From an uncultured Bacteroidota bacterium (GTDB lineage: Bacteria; Bacteroidota; Bacteroidia; Chitinophagales; Chitinophagaceae): a DNA stretch of 27,903 nucleotides. The notes beneath the pieces are model-generated. The model saw nothing but the letters and a program-made list of their open reading frames with translations. It did no database searches and was not told where the DNA came from. Positions 24,121 through 27,903 of the stretch are shown one piece after another (the stretch's first letter is position 1; each line of letters opens with the position of its first letter). The stretch spans positions 1-27,903 of the forward strand of contig CAMLGR010000047.1 in NCBI GenBank assembly GCA_946479615.1. Direction: 5' to 3'. The position numbers and the translations under genes were made by a program.

Positions 24121-26580
24121 TTATGCAGATTTCTTATTGCTGTTTAAACGAATACGACGCGCCATGCTCAATAGAAAACCGGCCGGCATCAGTATTGCAC
24201 CCATCCATACCAGGTTAATAAAAGGAAACTCATACGCTTTAACCGATACAAATTGTAATTGCTCAGATCGTGAGTAAAGATCGATCTCTGCTTCATCATC
24301 CTTATAATTCCGCAGTTCTGCTATCGAAGAAATGGATATACTGCTATCGGGTACCTGGAATACTTCTCCTTTCCGGCGGACAAGGATTGGACGAACAGTC
24401 TCACTGCTGCCATCTCCCTGGATTATTTTTATCACTGCGATAGCCACTGTATCTGCAGGTTCAATGCCCTGGACAGCAACATTTGTTCTGACTGCCAGGT
24501 TTTCCAGGATAAACGATCGGCCTGTATGTACGACGGTATCAGTTGATTTTAATTTGATGATATCATGCCGGCTGCTGTCGGTGTTTTTTGCCGGATCGGC
24601 AATGGAAGTGACATAAACAAAAACGTCTTTGTTCCAGTAATGTTTTGCATCGGGATTTGATAGCAGGCCCTCCTTTCCTTTATAATTCACGAAGGCATTG
24701 GGTGATAGTGAAAATTTCTCTTTGCCTTCTTTACTCTCAAAACCGATCTGGTAAAACCATAACGGCTTGCGGGGATGAGCGGAATCATTTTGATACGTGA
24801 CCCAATAATCACCCATACTGGTTTTGATATCCTTGAAGAGAGTTATGTTCTCACCTGGGTTTTCCGCGGAAGATGCTGTTAAAGGGGCAGCGGGATCATT
24901 CCTGGTAAGAGAAAGTATCCTTTTGTTGGAAGAAGAGATCAATATGCCCAGTATCATGATTGCAAATCCGGCATGCGCCAGCACTGAACCTGCGAGTTTC
25001 ATATTTCCTTTTATTCCAAGCCATAGATAGGCAAGATTGGCGATGATGGCAAAACTGTTGCTGATAACCGCCAGCCATACCCAGCACATAAAATAAGGAC
25101 CTTTTGCAGCATAATTTATTTTCCCGGTAACAATAATCAGCGTTCCTGTTACTATCGAAATAGCCAGTAACCAACCTGATTTCTTTACCACTTTATTAGT
25201 TCGCGTCCTTTTATAACTGAGGTATTGTGAAAAAGCAGTTAAGGATCCGAGCAGGATAGCGACTATGATCTGAACTTTATTATAACTGTGTTCAGGATTT
25301 TCGCCGGCGGCCAATGGTTTGAACAGGGCTTTTTTTGAACCGGAAAACCAGCCGGCTATTTCATTAAATACCGGAACAGAAGTCATGGATATGATGGATA
25401 GTGCTCCAAGAAATAAAACCAATACACCCAAGAACATCCACCATTCCCGGGAGGAGCTATGCTCTTCAGCAAGCGGGTGACTTATCCTCTTGTAATGTAT
25501 TGCATATAAGGAAAGAGCAGGTAAAGCAAATAAAAGAACAAAGAATAATAATTGACCGTTCATGCCCAGGGTTGTAAATGCATGTACGGAACTATCGCCT
25601 AATATGCCACTGCGCGTGAGAAATGTAGAATACAGGACAAACAGGAAAGATAGAATGGTTAATAACAGGGATGAACGTAATGAATAGCGGGCATGTTTAT
25701 AGATCAGCATGGCATGGACGGCAGCTACCATTATTAACCAGGGAACCAATGATGCATTTTCTACAGGATCCCACGACCAATATCCCCCGAATGTCAGCGA
25801 TTCATAGGCCCAGCGGGCGCCCATGACAATGCCGGCGCCCAGTGCAGCGGCTGCAAACAATGCCCAGGGAAGGGCCGGCCTGATCCATTCACCATATTTT
25901 TTCGTCCACAATCCTGCTATTGCATAAGCAAACGGAACAATGAAAGCTGCAAAACCAAGGAAAAGAACGGGAGGATGTATCACCATCCAGTAATTCTGTA
26001 ATAAAGGGTTCAGTCCATTGCCATCTTTGATCGATGCGAGGTAACCAGGTTGGGAAAAGACCGGTGCTTCCATCGCATTCCGTAATAATATAAATGGATC
26101 TGTACCGATGCGAATTCCGAACAGGTATACTCCGGCAAGCATCGTGGCAAGACAGAACTGGGCGAAGCATATAATCGTCATTACGGGAGCTTCCCATTCT
26201 TTGGACCTGGCTATTAAAACAATACCAATGATACAATGCCAGCAACTCCACAAAAGAAAGCTTCCTTCCTGTCCTTCCCAGAAACAAGCGAGCAGGTATT
26301 TGCTTTCCAGCAGTAAACTGCTGTGTTGCCATGCATAATGGTATTCAAAAAAATGATGACGGATAATGAAGAGGAGGATCAGGAAAACAGCAATCACGGA
26401 AATCACATCTGTAAAAAAGAGAATGCGACTGAAACGGATCCATTTATCTTTTACAGGACCTGCCGTTGCCTGTGTGCTTTTGAAATAGCTGAACGTGGCG
26501 AGGAGCGATGCGATCAATGACAGGATCACAAAGAAATGGCCCAATTGACCCGGCAACAGGTGTTCTCCAATGTATTTCAT
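24121..26580 (-). CDS. ccmF: Cytochrome c maturation haem lyase component CcmF
   Basis: 819 residues with about 14-15 membrane helices. The tryptophan-rich haem-handling motif GGYWSWDPVENASLVPW is intact at 265-281. Candidate haem-ligand histidines are H202 (IHPP), H289 (AAVHAM) and H536 (LAHAG). CcmF receives haem from CcmE and attaches it to apocytochrome c on the periplasmic side. The protein is longer than E. coli CcmF (about 650 residues). The extra length is a hydrophilic, strand-rich domain at about 551-780, just before the final helix (about 788-806). It is last in the ccmC-D-E-F operon, 17 bp after ccmE. The gene ends tail-to-tail with the 2Fe-2S gene. Confidence 0.92.
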   Translation of the reverse strand: MKYIGEHLLPGQLGHFFVILSLIASLLATFSYFKSTQATAGPVKDKWIRFSRILFFTDVISVIAVFLILLFIIRHHFFEYHYAWQHSSLLLESKYLLACFWEGQEGSFLLWSCWHCIIGIVLIARSKEWEAPVMTIICFAQFCLATMLAGVYLFGIRIGTDPFILLRNAMEAPVFSQPGYLASIKDGNGLNPLLQNYWMVIHPPVLFLGFAAFIVPFAYAIAGLWTKKYGEWIRPALPWALFAAAALGAGIVMGARWAYESLTFGGYWSWDPVENASLVPWLIMVAAVHAMLIYKHARYSLRSSLLLTILSFLFVLYSTFLTRSGILGDSSVHAFTTLGMNGQLLFFVLLFALPALSLYAIHYKRISHPLAEEHSSSREWWMFLGVLVLFLGALSIISMTSVPVFNEIAGWFSGSKKALFKPLAAGENPEHSYNKVQIIVAILLGSLTAFSQYLSYKRTRTNKVVKKSGWLLAISIVTGTLIIVTGKINYAAKGPYFMCWVWLAVISNSFAIIANLAYLWLGIKGNMKLAGSVLAHAGFAIMILGILISSSNKRILSLTRNDPAAPLTASSAENPGENITLFKDIKTSMGDYWVTYQNDSAHPRKPLWFYQIGFESKEGKEKFSLSPNAFVNYKGKEGLLSNPDAKHYWNKDVFVYVTSIADPAKNTDSSRHDIIKLKSTDTVVHTGRSFILENLAVRTNVAVQGIEPADTVAIAVIKIIQGDGSSETVRPILVRRKGEVFQVPDSSISISSIAELRNYKDDEAEIDLYSRSEQLQFVSVKAYEFPFINLVWMGAILMPAGFLLSMARRIRLNSNKKSA

Positions 26581-26597
26581 GTTGAAATAGTAATGAG

Positions 26598-27032
26598 TTA
26601 CAAACGGCCGGGAATAGATTTATTGGCGCCGGTTTCTGTTAACTGCCCGGCTGGCGCCTTTATCTCGTCTTTATATTTGGAAGGACATTTCAACATTATT
26701 TCCCGGCAATCAAAATAGTCTTTCTGCATACTTCCTTTCAGTACCAGCCGTTCGCTGATCTCCAGGTTATCGGGTTTAGCATTATGGTAAACTACTTTGG
26801 TAGCACTGCCTGTAGAATCGACGACTGTAAAGCTCAGGTAATTGGGGTTTTTTATGGCGTCATAGATTACCGGCCTGGAATGATCGAGCCTGGCGATGAC
26901 ATGCACAAACTTACCTGGTTTCTGCCGGGCCGATTGAATGGTATCATAAGTAGTGAGCGAACCCATAAAACTGAGCAGGAATGAAATAGTTACAGCAACG
27001 CAGATCAGTAATAAAATATGAACCTTTTTCAT
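26598..27032 (-). CDS. ccmE: Haem chaperone CcmE, CxxxY type
   Basis: 144 residues. An N-terminal signal anchor (about 4-24, VHILLLICVAVTISFLLSF) is followed by the OB-fold beta-barrel domain (about 36-115), including FVHVIARLDHS and YLSFTVVDSTG. At the site where most bacterial CcmE proteins have HxxxY with a haem-binding His, this protein reads LKCPSKYKD, that is C116-x3-Y120. A Cys variant of CcmE is known from archaea and Desulfovibrio. The gene starts 1 nt after the stop codon of the CcmD-like gene and is followed by ccmF. The C-terminal tail (about 121-144) is likely flexible. Confidence 0.88.
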   Translation of the reverse strand: MKKVHILLLICVAVTISFLLSFMGSLTTYDTIQSARQKPGKFVHVIARLDHSRPVIYDAIKNPNYLSFTVVDSTGSATKVVYHNAKPDNLEISERLVLKGSMQKDYFDCREIMLKCPSKYKDEIKAPAGQLTETGANKSIPGRL

Positions 27033-27033
27033 T

Positions 27034-27252
27034 CTACTTGTTTTTAGTTTCCTTTTCCAGTTTATTTATTTTCCGGTCAAGCCTTGCCAGGTAAATAATA
27101 AGACCGGTAAGTATGGTCAGCATTACTGCTATCACCACATAAATTCTTCCATTGCTTCGCATAATATTACCTGTTTGCACCTGTTCGTTTTGTTGTGCCC
27201 GGGTAATCAGCAGCAGGAGACAGCAGGCGAACGAGAGTATAATGTGTTTCAT
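27034..27252 (-). CDS. ccmD: CcmD-like small membrane protein
   Basis: 72 residues. A first hydrophobic segment (residues 3-18) ending in TRAQQ looks like a cleavable signal peptide. A second segment (37-57, IYVVIAVMLTILTGLIIYLA) is followed by a charged tail (RLDRKINKLEKETKNK), as in CcmD. CcmD links CcmC, CcmE and the CcmAB transporter in haem transfer. Identity rests mainly on position between ccmC and ccmE (2-nt and 1-nt gaps) and on size, since CcmD is poorly conserved. Classical CcmD has no signal peptide. Confidence 0.7.
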   Translation of the reverse strand: MKHIILSFACCLLLLITRAQQNEQVQTGNIMRSNGRIYVVIAVMLTILTGLIIYLARLDRKINKLEKETKNK

Positions 27253-27254
27253 AT

Positions 27255-27903
27255 TTAATGAATTAATGTATGTTCTTTCACCTGCACCAATCTTATTTTC
27301 AGTGAAGTGATCCAGAGACCAAGTAATGTCCAGCCGATAATAGCAGGATAAAATACCACGCGCATCCTGGCATCTACATCATTGGTGTTGAGTGCAGGGT
27401 TTCCTTCCCTGCCGGGATGAAGACTGGGTAATATCCGGGGGATGATCCAGATGGTGGGAAATAAAAGGGCAAAGGCAAAAATGTTATACACAGCGGATAT
27501 TCTTGCTTTCTTATCGATATCAGGAATGGAATCGCGAAGGATCAGGTAGGCTGCATAAATCATCAGGGCGATGGCTGTTCCCAATAATTTAGGTTCCCTG
27601 GCTACCGCACTATAGGAGACAAAAGCAGCATTATTGGGATCGGCCCAGGTATAACTCATCCATATAATACCTGTTGCGTATCCAAGTATCCCGAAGACAA
27701 TTGCCACCACGGCAAACTGTCTTGAATAAATATCAAACCGTAGTTTTCCAGACCGTAAATATTTTATCGCGTATACCAGTGAGATGGTAAACAGTACCAT
27801 CATCACGAACCACATACATACATGGAAATAAAGATTACGGATCGTTTCTTCCAGTTGTGGCAGGTCGGGCACCTTGCCCAGCAAGCCGGCAATCACCAGC
27901 AGC
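27255..27903 (-). CDS. ccmC: Haem-handling protein CcmC, N-terminus beyond the window
   Basis: The frame is open to the window edge (LLVIAGLLGKVP). The internal GTG at 27896 is unlikely to be the start, and about 20 residues seem to be missing. Six-helix architecture. The two conserved histidines that bind haem are seen as LYFHVCMWF (His25 counting from 27896) and SLHPG (His160). The region between them that should hold the tryptophan-rich motif reads WMSYTWADP, a weak match to the usual WGxxWxWD. CcmC loads haem onto CcmE. It is first in the visible part of the ccmC-D-E-F operon; ccmA, ccmB, ccmG and ccmH are not in the window. Confidence 0.85.
   Translation of the reverse strand, partial: LLVIAGLLGKVPDLPQLEETIRNLYFHVCMWFVMMVLFTISLVYAIKYLRSGKLRFDIYSRQFAVVAIVFGILGYATGIIWMSYTWADPNNAAFVSYSAVAREPKLLGTAIALMIYAAYLILRDSIPDIDKKARISAVYNIFAFALLFPTIWIIPRILPSLHPGREGNPALNTNDVDARMRVVFYPAIIGWTLLGLWITSLKIRLVQVKEHTLIH

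Noticed and set aside
1..27903. Insertion sequences, integrases, tRNA or rRNA genes
   Set aside because: No transposase or integrase motif and no tRNA cloverleaf or rRNA sequence was recognised on either strand.

Overview
This window looks like a chromosomal segment of a Bacteroidota bacterium, most likely of the Chitinophagaceae or a relative. The evidence is the gene content (long M1 peptidases with outer-membrane barrels, a CxxxY-type CcmE, ComEA-like helix-hairpin-helix protein), perfect Bacteroidota-type -7 boxes (TANNTTTG) close to several start codons, and the near absence of Shine-Dalgarno sequences. The taxon is inferred from these features, not from a database match.

Layout. From 89 to 1036 (minus) is a membrane-anchored helix-hairpin-helix protein. 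From 1299 to 9513 (plus) are rpoB and rpoC, followed by a strong intrinsic terminator; the ribosomal genes rplJL that usually precede rpoB are not here. From 9729 to 13743 (plus) are an OmpH/Skp-like protein, an APC-family amino acid permease, an isoaspartyl peptidase/asparaginase and ispD. From 13849 to 22284 (minus) are a GNAT/FemAB-like protein, two paralogous M1 metallopeptidases (one fused to a predicted outer-membrane barrel, one without it), a polyprenyl-phosphate sugar transferase and a Gfo/Idh/MocA oxidoreductase translationally coupled to it. From 22499 to 24114 (plus) are a Cys/Met-metabolism PLP enzyme and a small 2Fe-2S protein. From 24121 to the window end (minus) is a tight ccmC-ccmD-ccmE-ccmF cytochrome c maturation operon, with ccmC cut by the window edge.

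The most unusual feature lies between the genes. Nearly every spacer is filled by degenerate tandem repeats with a period of about 7 or 8 nt (about 10 in one family), mostly arranged as two inverted arms that would fold into hairpins with arms of 26 to 37 nt. At least six unrelated sequence families share this architecture: TTTTGAA heptads, AATTATGA heptads, CCTATGTG octads, CACAGAGG-type units, CGCAAAGC octads and GATTTCACAGATTAA units. Two further one-sided heptad arrays occur. The elements lie between co-directional, convergent and divergent genes and inside the rpoB-rpoC operon. They reach into genes, supplying stop codons, a possible start codon and part of a signal peptide. One has grown into a 136-bp direct tandem repeat.

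No tRNA, rRNA, CRISPR array, insertion sequence or phage gene was recognised.
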